Origin: Agrococcus sp. SL85
Lineage (GTDB): Bacteria; Actinomycetota; Actinomycetes; Actinomycetales; Microbacteriaceae
Length of the DNA stretch: 64,000 nucleotides
Direction: 5' to 3'
NCBI RefSeq assembly: GCF_026625845.1
Contig: NZ_CP113066.1
Coordinates: forward strand, 2,542,001 to 2,606,000
Every line of letters begins with the position of its first letter. The first letter of the stretch is position 1. Below the pieces are notes generated by a model. That model worked only from the letters and a program-made list of their open reading frames with translations, did not search any database and was not told where the DNA came from. Positions 45,636-55,949 of the stretch are shown here, piece by piece. The position numbers were made by a program, and so were the translations under genes.

Positions 45636-46954
45636 CAGCGATCCCCCTCGAAGCGCGCCTCGATCGCCTCGCCGTGCGCGGGCAGCCGCTCGGCGGCCGC
45701 GAGCGCGACGACGTCGTCGCGCACGAGCGCGAGCGCGGCGCGGTCGTAGCGCACCACCTGCTGCGGCCGCAGGAAGGTCGCGGCGCCGAGGCCTGCGACG
45801 CGGCGGGCCTGGCCGCCCGTCGGGAGCACGTGGTTGGAGCCGGCGGCGTAGTCGCCGAGGCTCACGGGCGCGTGCGCGCCGAGGAAGATCGCGCCGGCGT
45901 GGCGGATGCGGGCGAGCACGGCGTCGTCGTCGGCGGTCTGGATGGCGAGGTGCTCGGGCGCGTAGGCGTCGCTGACGCGCGCGGCGTCGTCGAGGTCGCG
46001 CACGAGCACGATCGCCGACTGCTCCCCCGCGAGCGAGGCCGCGACGCGCTCGGCGGCGGGGGTCGTGGCCGCGCGGCGCGCGACGGCGGCGTCGACGCGG
46101 TCGGCGAGCGTCGCGTCGTCGGTGACGAGCACCGCGCTCGCAAGCTCGTCATGCTCGGCCTGGCTCACGAGGTCGGCGGCGACGAGCTCAGGGTCGGCGC
46201 TCGCGTCGGCGATCACGAGGATCTCGGTCGGGCCCGCCTCCGAGTCGACCCGCACGGCGCCGGAGACGGCGCGCTTGGCGGCCGCGACGAAGACGTTGCC
46301 GGGGCCCGTGACCACGTCGACGGGCGCGAGGCCGATGCCGGGCACGCCGTGCGCGAAGGCGCCGATCGCGCCCGCGCCGCCCATGGCGTAGACCTCGTCG
46401 ACGCCGAGCAGCGCGCACGCGCCGAGGATCGTGGGGTGCGGGAGGCCGTCGTGGTCGGCCTGCGCGGGGCTCGCGACCGCGATCGAGCGCACGCCGGCCG
46501 CCTGCGCGGCGACGACGTTCATGACGACGCTCGACGGGTAGACGGCCTTGCCGCCGGGCACGTACAGGCCCACGCGGTCGACGGGCTGCCAGCGCAGCTC
46601 GACGACGGCGCCCTCGGCGACCTCGGCCCGGGTCGGCGGCGGCACCTGCGCGGCCGAGCCGATGCGCACGCGCGCGATGGCCGTCTCGAGCGCCGCGCGG
46701 ACGGCGGGCTCGAGGGCGTCGCGCGCCTCGGCGATCGCCGGGGCGGGCACGCGGAGCGCCTGCGGGCGCACGCGGTCGAAGCGCTCGGCCTGCTCGAGCA
46801 GCGCCTCGGCGCCGCGCTCGCGCACGTCGTGCACGAGGCCGGCGGCGGCCGGCAGCGCCGCCTCCACGTCGATCGCGGGCCGCGGCAGCAGCGCGCGGAG
46901 CGCCTGCTCGTCGGGCAGGTCGGTGAGATCGAGTCGTCGGAGCACGGGCTCCAT
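45635..46954 (-). CDS. hisD: Histidinol dehydrogenase
   Basis: 439 residues, zinc-dependent NAD oxidoreductase that performs the last two steps of histidine synthesis. Signatures: [56 protein letters not shown] and [15 protein letters not shown] (zinc ligands). No other his genes are adjacent. The 145-bp upstream gap contains the duplicated dnaE end and two hairpins. Confidence 0.96.
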   Translation of the reverse strand: MEPVLRRLDLTDLPDEQALRALLPRPAIDVEAALPAAAGLVHDVRERGAEALLEQAERFDRVRPQALRVPAPAIAEARDALEPAVRAALETAIARVRIGSAAQVPPPTRAEVAEGAVVELRWQPVDRVGLYVPGGKAVYPSSVVMNVVAAQAAGVRSIAVASPAQADHDGLPHPTILGACALLGVDEVYAMGGAGAIGAFAHGVPGIGLAPVDVVTGPGNVFVAAAKRAVSGAVRVDSEAGPTEILVIADASADPELVAADLVSQAEHDELASAVLVTDDATLADRVDAAVARRAATTPAAERVAASLAGEQSAIVLVRDLDDAARVSDAYAPEHLAIQTADDDAVLARIRHAGAIFLGAHAPVSLGDYAAGSNHVLPTGGQARRVAGLGAATFLRPQQVVRYDRAALALVRDDVVALAAAERLPAHGEAIEARFEGDR

Positions 46955-46975
46955 CGTATTCGCCCGACGACGGGC

Positions 46976-47019
46976 GCTATGCGATCGGAGCGGGTCCCAG
47001 CAGCGACGTGATCTCGCCG
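46976..47019. repeat. Detached copy of the dnaE 3' end
   Basis: About 42 of 44 bases match 47099-47142, the final codons and stop of dnaE, in the same orientation and 123 bp away. The copy lies between dnaE and hisD and encodes nothing itself. Two perfect hairpins (47036-47059 and 47073-47095) sit between the copies. Confidence 0.88.
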
Positions 47020-47035
47020 CACGCTGGAGCTGGAC

Positions 47036-47095
47036 GCGGAGATCCTTTCGGATCTCCGCCCCGACGCCAGCGCCGACGCCCGTCTCGGGCGTCGG
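47036..47095 (-). terminator. Double hairpin terminator downstream of dnaE
   Basis: Hairpin 1 is a 9-bp stem (47073-47081 with 47087-47095), 5 bp after the dnaE stop. Hairpin 2 is a 10-bp stem (47036-47045 with 47050-47059) whose minus-strand loop is GAAA, a GNRA tetraloop. An outer CGCTGG/CCAGCG pairing can extend hairpin 2. Confidence 0.72.
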
Positions 47096-47099
47096 ACGG

Positions 47100-50000
47100 C
47101 TATGCGATCGAAGCGGGTCCCAGCAGCGACTTGATCTCGCCGAAGAGGTCGCTCGACACCTTCACCTGCTGCGGCAGCGCGAACACGCGCTCCACCTCGG
47201 GCCGCTCGAGCGCGAGCCGCACGTCGGTGGGCCCCGAGTGGCGCTCGAGCAGCGAGCGCAGGTCGCGCATCGCCTGCATCGAGGCGCGGCGCTCGGGGAT
47301 CCGCAGCTCGAGCGGCCGCGTCTCGTCGACGGGCTGCACGTCGGGGGTGTCGATCATGTTGGCGTGCAGCGTGAAGGCGTCGTCGCGCGTGCGCACGCGC
47401 CCCTTCACGACCACGACCTGGTCGGCGACGAGCGCCGGCCGGAACTCGAGGTACGACTTGCCGAGCACCATGATCTCGATCTCGCCGCCGAAGTCCTGCA
47501 CGGCGATGATCCCGTAGGGGTTGCCGGAGTTGCGGGCGACGCGGTGCTGCACCGTCGTCACCAGGCCTGCGATCGTCACGGTGTCGCCGTCCTCGACGGT
47601 CTCCGCGAGCTCCTGGATCTGGTGGGTCGAGTGCTTCGCGAGCTCGAGCTCGAGGCCCGAGAGCGGGTGGTCGGAGACGTAGAGGCCGAGCATCTCGCGC
47701 TCGAACGCGAGCTTGTCGCGCTTGCCCCACTCCGGGCGCTCGGGCACGCGGTCGGCGACGGTGTCGAGGTCGTCGAAGATGTCGCCGAAGAGGTCGACCT
47801 GGCCGTTGGCCTCGTTGCGCTTCGTCTTCACGGCCGCCTCGACCGCGTCCTCGTGGATCTCGAGCATCGCGCGGCGCGTCGCCCCCATCGAGTCGAAGGC
47901 GCCCGACTTGATGAGCGACTCCACGACGCGCTTCGAGGCGACGCCGAGCGGCACCTTCTTCAGGAAGTCGTGGAACGCCGCGTAGCCACCCTCGCGCTCG
48001 CGCGCCGCGATGATGCCCTCGACGACGCCCTCGCCGACGTTCCGCACCGCGCCGAGCCCGAAGCGGATGTCGTCGCCGACGGCGGTGAAGTAGAGCGATG
48101 ACTCGTTGACGTCCGGCGGCAGCACCGTGATGCCCATGCGGCGGCACTCGGAGAGATAGATCGCCATCTTGTCCTTGGAGTCGCCGACGCTCGTGAGGAG
48201 CGCGGCCATGTACTCCGCCGGGTAGTGCGCCTTGAGGTACGCGGTCCAGTACGAGATGACGCCGTAGGCGGCCGAGTGCGCCTTGTTGAACGCGTAGTCC
48301 GAGAAGGGCAGCAGGATGTCCCAGAGCGCCTTCACCGCGGCGGCCGAGTAGCCGCGCTCGAGCATGCCGCCCTCGAAGGTCGCGAACTGCTTGTCGAGCT
48401 CCGCCTTCTTCTTCTTGCCCATCGCGCGCCGCAGGATGTCGGCCTCGCCGAGCGAGTACCCGGCCACCTTCTGCGCGACGGCCATCACCTGCTCCTGGTA
48501 GATGATGAGGCCGTACGACTCGTTGAGGATCTCGGCGAGCGGCTCCTCAAGCTCCGGGTGGATGGGCGTGATCTCCTGCAGCCCGTTCTTGCGCAGCGCG
48601 TAGTTCGTGTGCGAGTCCGCGCCCATGGGGCCCGGTCGGTACAGCGCGATGACGGCCGAGATGTCCTCGAAGGAGTCGGGCCGCATGAGGCGCAGGAGCG
48701 AGCGCAGCGGCCCGCCGTCGAGCTGGAAGACGCCCAGCGTGTCGCCGCGCTGCAGCAGCTCGTAGGCGCCGCGGTCGTCGAGCTCGAGCGTCTCGAGGTC
48801 GAGCTCGATGCCCCGGTTGGCGCGGATGTTGTCGAGGGCGTCCGAGACGATCGTGAGGTTGCGGAGCCCCAGGAAGTCCATCTTGATGAGGCCGAGCGAC
48901 TCGCACGCCGGGTAGTCGAACTGCGTGATGATCGCGCCGTCCTGCTCGCGCTTCATCACGGGGATGATGTCGATGAGCGGGTCGGACGACATGATGACGC
49001 CGGCCGCGTGCACGCCCCACTGGCGCTTCAGGTTCTCGAGGCCGCGCGCCGTCTCGAAGACGGTCTTCGCCTCCGGGTCGGTCTCGATGAGGGCCCGGAT
49101 GTCGCCGGCCTCCTTGTAGCGCTCGTGCGAGGGGTCGAAGATGCCCGAGAGCGGGATGTCCTTGCCCATGACGGCGGGCGGCATCGCCTTCGTGAGCTTC
49201 TCGCCCATGCCGAAGGGGAAGCCGAGCACGCGCGAGGAGTCCTTGAGCGCCTGCTTCGACTTGATCGTGCCGTAGGTGACGATCTGCGCGACGCGCTCGG
49301 TGCCGTACTTCTCGGTCACGTACTTGATGACCTCGCCGCGGCGCCGGTCGTCGAAGTCGATGTCGAAGTCAGGCATCGAGACGCGGTCGGGGTTGAGGAA
49401 GCGCTCGAAGATGAGGCCGTGGTGGAGCGGGTCGAGGTCGGTGATGCGCATCGCGTACGCGGCCATCGAGCCCGCGCCGGAGCCGCGGCCCGGACCCACG
49501 CGGATGCCGTGGTCCTTCGCCCAGTTGATGAAGTCGGCGACGACGAGGAAGTAGCCGGGGAAGCCCATCTGCGAGATGACGCCCATCTCGTACTCGGCCT
49601 GCTGCCGCACGGCGTCGGGCACGCCCGCCGGGTAGCGGCGCTCGAGGCCCGCGGCCACCTCGGCGCGGAACCAGGACTCCTCCGTGTGGCCCTCGGGCAC
49701 GGGGAAGCGCGGCATGTAGTTGGCCGACTCGTCGAACTCGACGTCGCAGCGCTCGGCGATGAGGAGCGTGTTGTCGCACGCCTCGGGCATGTCGCGGAAG
49801 AGGTGGCGCATCTCGGCCGCCGACTTCACGTAGTAGCCGCCGCCGTCGAGCTTGAAGCGGTTCGGGTCGTCCATCGTCGCGCCCGACTGCACGCACAGCA
49901 GCGCCTCGTGGCTCTTCGCGTCGTCGGCCGTCGTGTAGTGGAGGTCGTTCGTGGCTAGCAGCGGCAGGCCGAGGTCCTTGCCGAGCCGCAGCAGGTCGTC

Positions 50001-50609
50001 GCGGACGCGGCGCTCGATCTCGAGCCCGTGGTCCATGAGCTCGAGGAAGTAGCTCTCGGCGCCGAAGATGTCGCGGTAGCGCGCCGCCGCGGCGACGGCC
50101 TGGTCGTACTGGCCCAGGCGCAGTCGCGTCTGCACCTCGCCCGAGGGGCAGCCCGTCGTGGCGATGAGGCCCGCCGCGTGGCGCGCGAGCAGCTCGTCGT
50201 CCATGCGGGGCTTGAAGTAGTAGCCCTCCATCGAGGCGTAGGAGGAGAGCCGGAAGAGGTTGGAGAGGCCCTCGTTCGACTCGGCCAGGAGCGTCATGTG
50301 GGTGTACGCGCCGCCGCCGGACACGTCGTCGCCCGGCTGGGCGTCCTGCCCGCCCCACTTCACGCGCGTGCGCTCGGAGCGGTGGGTGCCCGGCGTGATG
50401 TACGCCTCGGTGCCGATGATCGGCTTCACGCCCTTCGCGCGCGCCGCCTTCCAGAACTCGTAGGCGCCGAAGACGTTGCCGTGGTCGGTCATCGCGACCG
50501 CCGGCATGCCGTGCTGCTCGACCGCCGTCATGAGCTCGCCGATGCGCGCGGCGCCGTCGAGCATGGAGTACTCGGTGTGGACGTGGAGGTGCGCGAAGGA
50601 GTCTGCCAT
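47100..50609 (-). CDS. dnaE: DNA polymerase III alpha subunit DnaE
   Basis: 1169 residues, full length. An N-terminal PHP domain (FAHLHVHTEYSMLDGAA) is followed by the polymerase core with catalytic aspartates in MPDFDIDFDD, a helix-hairpin-helix region (about 830-900), an OB fold (about 985-1065, DTVTIAGLVTTVQHRVARNSG) and a C-terminal region. It replicates the chromosome. ATG 50609 is followed by canonical ADSFAHLHVHTEYS. It lies downstream of rluD on the same strand, as in other actinomycetes. Confidence 0.97.
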   Translation of the reverse strand: MADSFAHLHVHTEYSMLDGAARIGELMTAVEQHGMPAVAMTDHGNVFGAYEFWKAARAKGVKPIIGTEAYITPGTHRSERTRVKWGGQDAQPGDDVSGGGAYTHMTLLAESNEGLSNLFRLSSYASMEGYYFKPRMDDELLARHAAGLIATTGCPSGEVQTRLRLGQYDQAVAAAARYRDIFGAESYFLELMDHGLEIERRVRDDLLRLGKDLGLPLLATNDLHYTTADDAKSHEALLCVQSGATMDDPNRFKLDGGGYYVKSAAEMRHLFRDMPEACDNTLLIAERCDVEFDESANYMPRFPVPEGHTEESWFRAEVAAGLERRYPAGVPDAVRQQAEYEMGVISQMGFPGYFLVVADFINWAKDHGIRVGPGRGSGAGSMAAYAMRITDLDPLHHGLIFERFLNPDRVSMPDFDIDFDDRRRGEVIKYVTEKYGTERVAQIVTYGTIKSKQALKDSSRVLGFPFGMGEKLTKAMPPAVMGKDIPLSGIFDPSHERYKEAGDIRALIETDPEAKTVFETARGLENLKRQWGVHAAGVIMSSDPLIDIIPVMKREQDGAIITQFDYPACESLGLIKMDFLGLRNLTIVSDALDNIRANRGIELDLETLELDDRGAYELLQRGDTLGVFQLDGGPLRSLLRLMRPDSFEDISAVIALYRPGPMGADSHTNYALRKNGLQEITPIHPELEEPLAEILNESYGLIIYQEQVMAVAQKVAGYSLGEADILRRAMGKKKKAELDKQFATFEGGMLERGYSAAAVKALWDILLPFSDYAFNKAHSAAYGVISYWTAYLKAHYPAEYMAALLTSVGDSKDKMAIYLSECRRMGITVLPPDVNESSLYFTAVGDDIRFGLGAVRNVGEGVVEGIIAAREREGGYAAFHDFLKKVPLGVASKRVVESLIKSGAFDSMGATRRAMLEIHEDAVEAAVKTKRNEANGQVDLFGDIFDDLDTVADRVPERPEWGKRDKLAFEREMLGLYVSDHPLSGLELELAKHSTHQIQELAETVEDGDTVTIAGLVTTVQHRVARNSGNPYGIIAVQDFGGEIEIMVLGKSYLEFRPALVADQVVVVKGRVRTRDDAFTLHANMIDTPDVQPVDETRPLELRIPERRASMQAMRDLRSLLERHSGPTDVRLALERPEVERVFALPQQVKVSSDLFGEIKSLLGPASIA

Positions 50610-50676
50610 GGCCCCTCGATCCTACGTCCGGGCACCGACGCGGCATGCCGTCGCCACGGCCCGGCTCGCGCTCCGG

Positions 50677-51597
50677 TCAGTCGTGACGGAGCAGCTCGAG
50701 CGCGTGCGCGAGGTCGGCGGGGTACTCGCTCGAGAACACCGCCTGCTCCCCCGTCGCCGGGTGCCGGAAGCCGAGCCGCTTCGCGTGCAGCCACTGCCGC
50801 TCGAGGCCGAGCCTCGCGCTCAGCGTCGGGTCGGCGCCGTACATCGCGTCGCCGAGGCACGGGTGGCGCCTCGCTGCCATGTGCACGCGGATCTGGTGCG
50901 TGCGGCCGGTCTCGAGGTGCACCTCGAGGAGGCTCCCGGTGCGGTGCGCCTCGAGCGTCTCGTAGTGCGTGATCGCGTGCTTGCCGCTCGAGACGACCGC
51001 GAAGCGCCACTCGTGGCTCGGGTGCCGGCCGACGGGCGCGTCGATCGTGCCCGCGAGGGGGTCCGGATGGCCCTGGACGGCAGCGTGGTAGACCTTCTCG
51101 ACCTCGCGGTCGTGGAACGCGGCCTTCAGGCGCGCGTAGGCGAGCTCGCTCTTCGCGACGACCATCAGGCCGCTCGTGCCGGCGTCGAGCCGGTGCACGA
51201 CGCCCTGGCGCTCCGCGGCGCCCGAGGTCGCGACCGAGACCCCCGCGGCGGCGAGCGCGCCGACCACGGTCGGGCCCTGCCAGCCCATGCTGGGGTGCGC
51301 GGCGACGCCCGCGGGCTTGTCGACGACGACGATGTCGGCGTCCTCGTGCACGATGCCGAGCTCCGGCACGGGCGTCGCGACGATCCGCGGCTCCTCGCGC
51401 GGCGCCCACGTGAGGTCGAGCCACGCATCGCCGACGAGGCGGTCGGACTTGCCCATCGTGCGGCCGTCCTGCACGGCGCCGCCCGCCTCGAGCATCGTCA
51501 CGACCGCGGTGCGCGAGAGGCCCAGCAGCTTGGCGATGCCGGCGTCGGCGCGCACGCCGTCGAGGCCAGGGGGCACCTGGAGGAAGCGCGACTCCAT
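50677..51597 (-). CDS. rluD: RluD-family 23S rRNA pseudouridine synthase
   Basis: 306 residues with an N-terminal S4 RNA-binding domain ([26 protein letters not shown]) and the catalytic Asp in [16 protein letters not shown]. The [24 protein letters not shown] box confirms the RluA/RluD family. It modifies 23S rRNA uridines. The start codon lies in a triplicated 14-bp repeat at the lspA junction. Confidence 0.94.
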   Translation of the reverse strand: MESRFLQVPPGLDGVRADAGIAKLLGLSRTAVVTMLEAGGAVQDGRTMGKSDRLVGDAWLDLTWAPREEPRIVATPVPELGIVHEDADIVVVDKPAGVAAHPSMGWQGPTVVGALAAAGVSVATSGAAERQGVVHRLDAGTSGLMVVAKSELAYARLKAAFHDREVEKVYHAAVQGHPDPLAGTIDAPVGRHPSHEWRFAVVSSGKHAITHYETLEAHRTGSLLEVHLETGRTHQIRVHMAARRHPCLGDAMYGADPTLSARLGLERQWLHAKRLGFRHPATGEQAVFSSEYPADLAHALELLRHD

Positions 51598-51634
51598 CAG
51601 CGGCGGACCATCAGCGGCGGACCATCAGCGGTCG
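51594..51634. repeat. Three 14-bp tandem repeats at the lspA-rluD junction
   Basis: Units of CCATCAGCGGCGGA at 51594-51607 and 51608-51621, and a diverged third at 51622-51634. On the coding strand each unit contains TGATGG, so the stop-start overlap of lspA and rluD is present three times; the first TGA ends lspA and the last ATG starts rluD. Confidence 0.88.
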
Positions 51635-52203
51635 GGCTGCGTGGTCTCGTCGGCGGGGCCCGCGGCCTCCGCCTCGGGCTCGTCGGTGCGGCGCACGCCG
51701 TCGAGGCCGACGTTCGCGAGCACGAGCAGCACGATCGCGATCATCGACGAGACGATGAAGATGTCGGCGACGTTGAAGATCGCCGGGAAGCCCCAGACCT
51801 GGATGAAGTCGACGACGTGGCCGACGAACAGCCCGGGCTCCCGCACGATGCGGTCGGTGAGGTTGCCGAGGGTGCCGCCCAGCACGCCGCCGAGCGCGAG
51901 CGCCCAGCGGACCGAGCCGATGCGGCGCAGCTGCGAGACGATGAACACTGCGACGGCCGCGGCGAGGATCGTGAAGATCCAGGTGGATCCCGCCGCGAGC
52001 GAGAACGCCGCGCCCGGGTTCCGCACGAAGTGCCACTGCAGCAGCTCGCCGAGCACCTGCGTGACGTCGCCCTCGCGCATCGTCGCGAGGACCCATTCCT
52101 TCGTCGCGAGGTCGAGGCCGTACGCGACGGCGGCGGTCCCGAGGACGATCGCCAGCATCCGCCAGCCGATCGACCTCGGGACCGCCGTCGTGGAGCCAGT
52201 CAC
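51625..52203 (-). CDS. lspA: Lipoprotein signal peptidase (signal peptidase II)
   Basis: 192 residues with four transmembrane helices. The catalytic aspartates lie in GNLTDRIVR and FPAIFNVADIFI, with the conserved FVRNPGAAFS. It cleaves lipoprotein signal peptides, for example those of the SBP, CtaC and fasciclin proteins in this window. A hydrophilic Glu/Pro-rich tail follows the last helix. It lies between wag31 and rluD. Confidence 0.95.
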   Translation of the reverse strand: MTGSTTAVPRSIGWRMLAIVLGTAAVAYGLDLATKEWVLATMREGDVTQVLGELLQWHFVRNPGAAFSLAAGSTWIFTILAAAVAVFIVSQLRRIGSVRWALALGGVLGGTLGNLTDRIVREPGLFVGHVVDFIQVWGFPAIFNVADIFIVSSMIAIVLLVLANVGLDGVRRTDEPEAEAAGPADETTQPDR

Positions 52204-52214
52204 CGAGCGGGTGC

Positions 52215-52972
52215 TCAGCTGTTGCTGCCCTGCCCGCCGAAGGCGAGCGAGGAGGAGCGGTCGAGGTCGCGCAGCTGGCTCTCGATGTAGCCGCGGAGCT
52301 TCAGGCGGTAGTCGCGCTCGAAGCTCTTGAGCTCGTCGATCTTCGCCTCGAGGCCCGTCTTCTGCTCATCGAGCTTCGCCTTCTGGTCGGCGTAGTCCTG
52401 CTCGAGCTCGGCCTTGCGCTCGGCGGCCTGGTCCTCGATCTCCTTGGCCGTCGCCTCGGCGGCGGCGATGAGCTCGTCGCGCTTGGCCTCGCCCGCGGCG
52501 ATGTGCTCGTCGTGGACGCGCTCGGCGAGCGCGATGAGGGCGCTCGCGTCGGACGCGCCGGTCGAGACCGGTGCGGCGGGCGCCGCCTCGACGACCTCGG
52601 GCGCCTCTGCGGCGGGCGCCTCCTCGGCGACCGGCTCGGCCTCGGCGACCGGAGCGGCCTCCGCAGCGGGCTGCGGCTCCGCGGCCAGGGCCTCTGCCGC
52701 CTTGGCCTCGGCGGCCTGGGCGGCCTCCTGGGCGGCGGCGAGCCTGCTGCTGCAGGCTCGGCGTTCTCGGCGCGCAGCGCGTCGAGCGCGGCGGTGTCCG
52801 CCTCGGGGGCGGGCGCGACACCGGCGCGCAGCTGCTCGTTCTCGTCGGTGAGGCGACGCAGCTCCGCGACGACCTCGTCGAGGAAGTCGTCGACCTCGTC
52901 CTGGTCGTAGCCGTCCCGGAAGCGCGTCGTCTCGAAGCGCTTCTGGAGGACGTCGTCAGGAGTCAGAGCCAT
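52215..52972 (-). CDS. wag31: Cell-pole growth protein DivIVA/Wag31, with an apparent frameshift
   Basis: About 252 residues over two frames. The N-terminal membrane-binding domain is MALTPDDVLQKRFETTRFRDGYDQDEVDDFLDEVVAELRRL. After ALRAENA a frame change near 52742-52762 leads into LAAAQEAAQAAEAKAAEALAAEPQP..., an Ala/Glu/Pro linker, then a coiled coil (VHDEHIAAGEAKRDELIAAAEATAKEIEDQAAERKAELEQ) ending GGQGSNS at 52215. The break falls in GCA/GCC-rich repeats, a likely place for sequence error. The protein recruits peptidoglycan synthesis to poles and is essential in actinomycetes. Confidence 0.88.
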
Positions 52973-53115
52973 GGCAAGCCTTTCTTGGTCGGCCGCCGGC
53001 CCGGCGGGGTCGGCGGCGCAGGTTCACTGTACCCGTCCCGGACGGCGTGCCCTCGATCCTAGCCCGGGCCGCGGCCGCGCACCTGCCGGGCGCCTGGGCG
53101 ACGGGGCGCAGCGGA

Positions 53116-53427
53116 TCAGGCCGCGCCGACCATCCGGAAGGGGCCGATGACGGTCATGAGGATGAGGAGCGCGAGCAGCAGCACGAGCATCGCGAGGTCG
53201 AGCATCGCGCCGCCGATCCGCAGCGGCTTCACGAAGCGCCGCACGAACCGCAGCGGCGGATCGGTGAGCCGGAAGATCCACATCGACAGCAGGAGCATGA
53301 AGCCCTTGGGCTTCCAGTCCCGCCGCAGCTGCATGACGAAGTCGAGGATGATCCGCGCCCAGAGGACGTAGAACGCCAGCAGCGCGGCGGTGTGGACGAT
53401 CCAGGCGAGGATCGCGACGATCGACAC
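53116..53427 (-). CDS. yggT: YggT-family membrane protein
   Basis: 103 residues with two transmembrane segments (about 5-28 and 75-98) joined by RRDWKPKGFMLLLSMWIFRLTDPPLRFVRRFVKPLRIGG, the YggT signature with the DPPL and RR..PLR stretch. Its role is unclear; it is conserved between sepF and wag31 in Gram-positive division clusters. It begins 5 bp after the sepF stop. Confidence 0.92.
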   Translation of the reverse strand: MSIVAILAWIVHTAALLAFYVLWARIILDFVMQLRRDWKPKGFMLLLSMWIFRLTDPPLRFVRRFVKPLRIGGAMLDLAMLVLLLALLILMTVIGPFRMVGAA

Positions 53428-53432
53428 CTGGG

Positions 53433-53897
53433 TCAGTGGGCGAAGACGCCCGAGTCGGCGTCCTCGTCGACCGAGCGGCCGCCGGAGACGGCGATGTGCT
53501 CGGGGCTCAGCAGGTAGACCTTCGTCGTGACGCGCTCGATGCGGCCCTCGAGGCCCTGCGTGAGGCCCGCCGAGAAGTCGATCAGGCGACGCGCGTCGCC
53601 GTCGGTCATCTGCGAGAGGTTGATGATGACCGGCGTGCCGGCGCGGAACGCCTCGGCGATGGCCTTGGCATCCTTGTACTGGCGCGGGTGCACCGTGAGG
53701 ATCTCGCTCATGTCGCTCACCTTCTGCGCTGCGCGGAGCTTCGTGACGGGGGCGCGGCGCGGCTCCTCGACGCGCTCGCGGGGCTGCGGGGCGCGCTCGT
53801 GCTCATCCGTGCGCTCGACGGGGCGGACCTCCTGGGTCAGCTCGTCCTCCTCGGCGAAGCCGAAGTAGATCGCCGCCTTCTTCAGTGCGTTGCTCAT
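53433..53897 (-). CDS. sepF: Cell division protein SepF
   Basis: 154 residues. An N-terminal amphipathic membrane anchor ([18 protein letters not shown]) is followed by a charged linker and a C-terminal SepF domain (about 68-145: [33 protein letters not shown]... [11 protein letters not shown]). It tethers FtsZ to the membrane in bacteria without FtsA, and no ftsA is seen here. ATG 53897 has AGGAGG upstream; a longer reading adds nine unrelated residues. Confidence 0.94.
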   Translation of the reverse strand: MSNALKKAAIYFGFAEEDELTQEVRPVERTDEHERAPQPRERVEEPRRAPVTKLRAAQKVSDMSEILTVHPRQYKDAKAIAEAFRAGTPVIINLSQMTDGDARRLIDFSAGLTQGLEGRIERVTTKVYLLSPEHIAVSGGRSVDEDADSGVFAH

Positions 53898-53926
53898 GGG
53901 GATCCTCCTCGTGGACTGGCTCAACG

Positions 53927-54601
53927 CTAACCGGCGGCGGGGCGATCGCCCGTGATTGCCGTGCCGATCCGCAGGTGTGTCGCGCCGTGCTCGAGCGCCT
54001 CGCGCCAGTCGGCGCTCATGCCCGCGGAGATCCAGTCGGCGGCGGGGTCGATGCGGCGCACGCGCTCGGCGAGCATGGCGAGGCGCTCGAAGGCGCGGCC
54101 GGGCTCCTCGTCGAGCGGCGCGACCGCCATGAGGCCGCGCAGGCGCAGGGCCTCGGACGCCGCGACGCGCTCCGCGAGGGCGTCGAGGGCCTCGGGCGCC
54201 ACGCCGCCGCGGCCGGGGTCGTCGGTGAGGTTCACCTGCACGAGCGCGTCGCGCGCGGGCCGCTCGTCGCCCGGCTCGCCGCCCTCGAGGGCGTCGACGA
54301 GCGAGGCGGAGTCGATCGAGTGCAGCACGTCGGCGTAGCGCGCGACCTGCCGCGCCTTGTTGCGCTGCAGCTGGCCGACGAAGTGCCAGGTGAGGCCGAG
54401 GCCCGCGGTCTCGGCCGCCTTGTCGCGCGACTCCGGGTGGCGGTTCTCGCCGAAGTCGCGGTGGCCCGCGGCCGCGAGCTCGCGCACGAGGGATGCGGGG
54501 TGCCGCTTGGTGATGACCACCAGCGTGACGGGACGCGCCCGGCGCGCGTCCTCGAGCTGCTCGAGGAACGCGGCCAGGCGCGTCGCGGGGGCGTCCGTCA
54601 T
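53927..54601 (-). CDS. yggS: YggS/PROSC-family pyridoxal-phosphate homeostasis protein
   Basis: 224 residues with PLP-lysine K32 in [35 protein letters not shown] and [25 protein letters not shown]. It is a single TIM-like domain that manages free PLP. The position between ftsZ and sepF is standard for actinomycetes and firmicutes. It lies 21 bp downstream of ftsZ. Confidence 0.94.
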   Translation of the reverse strand: MTDAPATRLAAFLEQLEDARRARPVTLVVITKRHPASLVRELAAAGHRDFGENRHPESRDKAAETAGLGLTWHFVGQLQRNKARQVARYADVLHSIDSASLVDALEGGEPGDERPARDALVQVNLTDDPGRGGVAPEALDALAERVAASEALRLRGLMAVAPLDEEPGRAFERLAMLAERVRRIDPAADWISAGMSADWREALEHGATHLRIGTAITGDRPAAG

Positions 54602-54622
54602 GCGTGCGTCAGCGTGCTCGCG

Positions 54623-55792
54623 TCAGCGCAGGAAGTCGGGGAGGAACTCGTCCTCGTCCTCGTCGACCTGCGTGAGGGGCTGCACGGGGCCCGTGAGGTG
54701 GTCGGCGACCGGCGGGGCGGGCACCGGGCGGCGGTCCTCGCCCTCGGGGCCGGGCGCGCTGCGGCGCTCCTCCCCGCGCGGGCGCAGGCCGATGTCGCCG
54801 CGGGCGGCGGTGCGGATGACCGAGTCGTCCTCCTTCTGCACCGGGCCGGCGCCGTCGAAGCCCGCCGCGATGACGGTGACGCGCACCTCGTCGCCGAGGG
54901 TGTCGTCGATGACCGTGCCGAAGATGATGTTCGCCTCGGGGTGCACGGCCTCCTGCACGAGCTTCGCGGCGTCGTAGGTCTCGTGGATGCCGAGGTTGCT
55001 GCCCGCCTGGATCGAGAGCAGCACGCCGTGCGCGCCGTCGATCTTCGCCTCGAGCAGCGGGCTCGCGACCGCGAGCTCCGCGGCCTTGATCGCGCGGTCG
55101 GCGCCCCGCGAGGAGCCGATGCCCATGAGCGCGGAGCCCGCGCCCTGCATGACCGACTTCACGTCGGCGAAGTCGACGTTGATGAGGCCCGGGGTCGTGA
55201 TGAGGTCGGTGATGCCCTGGACGCCCGCGAGGAGCACCTGGTCGGCCGTCTCGAAGGCCTCGACCATCGAGATGCCCATGTCGGAGATCTCGAGCAGGCG
55301 GTCGTTCGGGACGACGATGAGGGTGTCGACCTCGTTCTTCAGCGCCTCGACGCCGGCCTCGGCCTGCGCCTGGCGGCGCCTGCCCTCGAACGAGAACGGC
55401 TTCGTCACGACGCCGACCGTGAGCGCGCCGAGGCTCTTGGCGATCCGCGCGACGACGGGCGCGCCACCCGTGCCGGTGCCACCGCCCTCGCCCGCGGTGA
55501 CGAAGACCATGTCGGCGCCCGCGAGGGCCTCCTCGATCTCCTCCGCGTGGTCCTCGGCGGCGCGCCGGCCCACCTCGGGGTCGGCGCCTGCGCCGAGGCC
55601 CTTGGTGAGCTCGCGGCCCACGTCGAGCTTGACGTCGGCGTCGCTCAGGAGCAGCGCCTGCGCGTCGGTGTTGATCGCGATGAACTCGACGCCGCGCAGC
55701 CCGAGGTCGATCATGCGGTTCACGGCGTTCACGCCGCCACCGCCCACGCCGACCACCTTGATGACGGCGAGGTAGTTGTTGTTGGAAGTCAC
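54623..55792 (-). CDS. ftsZ: Cell division protein FtsZ
   Basis: 389 residues: the tubulin-like GTPase with [14 protein letters not shown], signature loop [20 protein letters not shown], and T7-loop [12 protein letters not shown] disordered linker precedes a C-terminal peptide ending [10 protein letters not shown]. It forms the division ring, anchored here by SepF. The upstream gap (55793-55949) is AT-richer than its surroundings and probably carries its own promoter(s). Confidence 0.97.
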   Translation of the reverse strand: MTSNNNYLAVIKVVGVGGGGVNAVNRMIDLGLRGVEFIAINTDAQALLLSDADVKLDVGRELTKGLGAGADPEVGRRAAEDHAEEIEEALAGADMVFVTAGEGGGTGTGGAPVVARIAKSLGALTVGVVTKPFSFEGRRRQAQAEAGVEALKNEVDTLIVVPNDRLLEISDMGISMVEAFETADQVLLAGVQGITDLITTPGLINVDFADVKSVMQGAGSALMGIGSSRGADRAIKAAELAVASPLLEAKIDGAHGVLLSIQAGSNLGIHETYDAAKLVQEAVHPEANIIFGTVIDDTLGDEVRVTVIAAGFDGAGPVQKEDDSVIRTAARGDIGLRPRGEERRSAPGPEGEDRRPVPAPPVADHLTGPVQPLTQVDEDEDEFLPDFLR

Positions 55793-55822
55793 GCTCGGCC
55801 CCTCGTTGCCCCTGAAACCCTC

Positions 55823-55839
55823 AACCTCTACTTGAGGTT
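55823..55839. promoter_or_regulatory. Inverted repeat in the ftsZ leader
   Basis: AACCTC-N5-GAGGTT, about 30 bp upstream of the ftsZ start, in a locally AT-rich stretch between ftsQ and ftsZ. It may form a leader hairpin or bind a regulator. A TCTAAA hexamer upstream on the minus strand is a weak -10 candidate. Confidence 0.35.
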
Positions 55840-55949
55840 TAGAGAATTCCTCACTTCATTGCTGACGAGATCGACGGTAGGGCCGCCGGGGGCGGCGCGC
55901 CGGGAGCGACGCGGAGTGTCGCGCGCGGCGCGCGCAAACAAATGATTCG

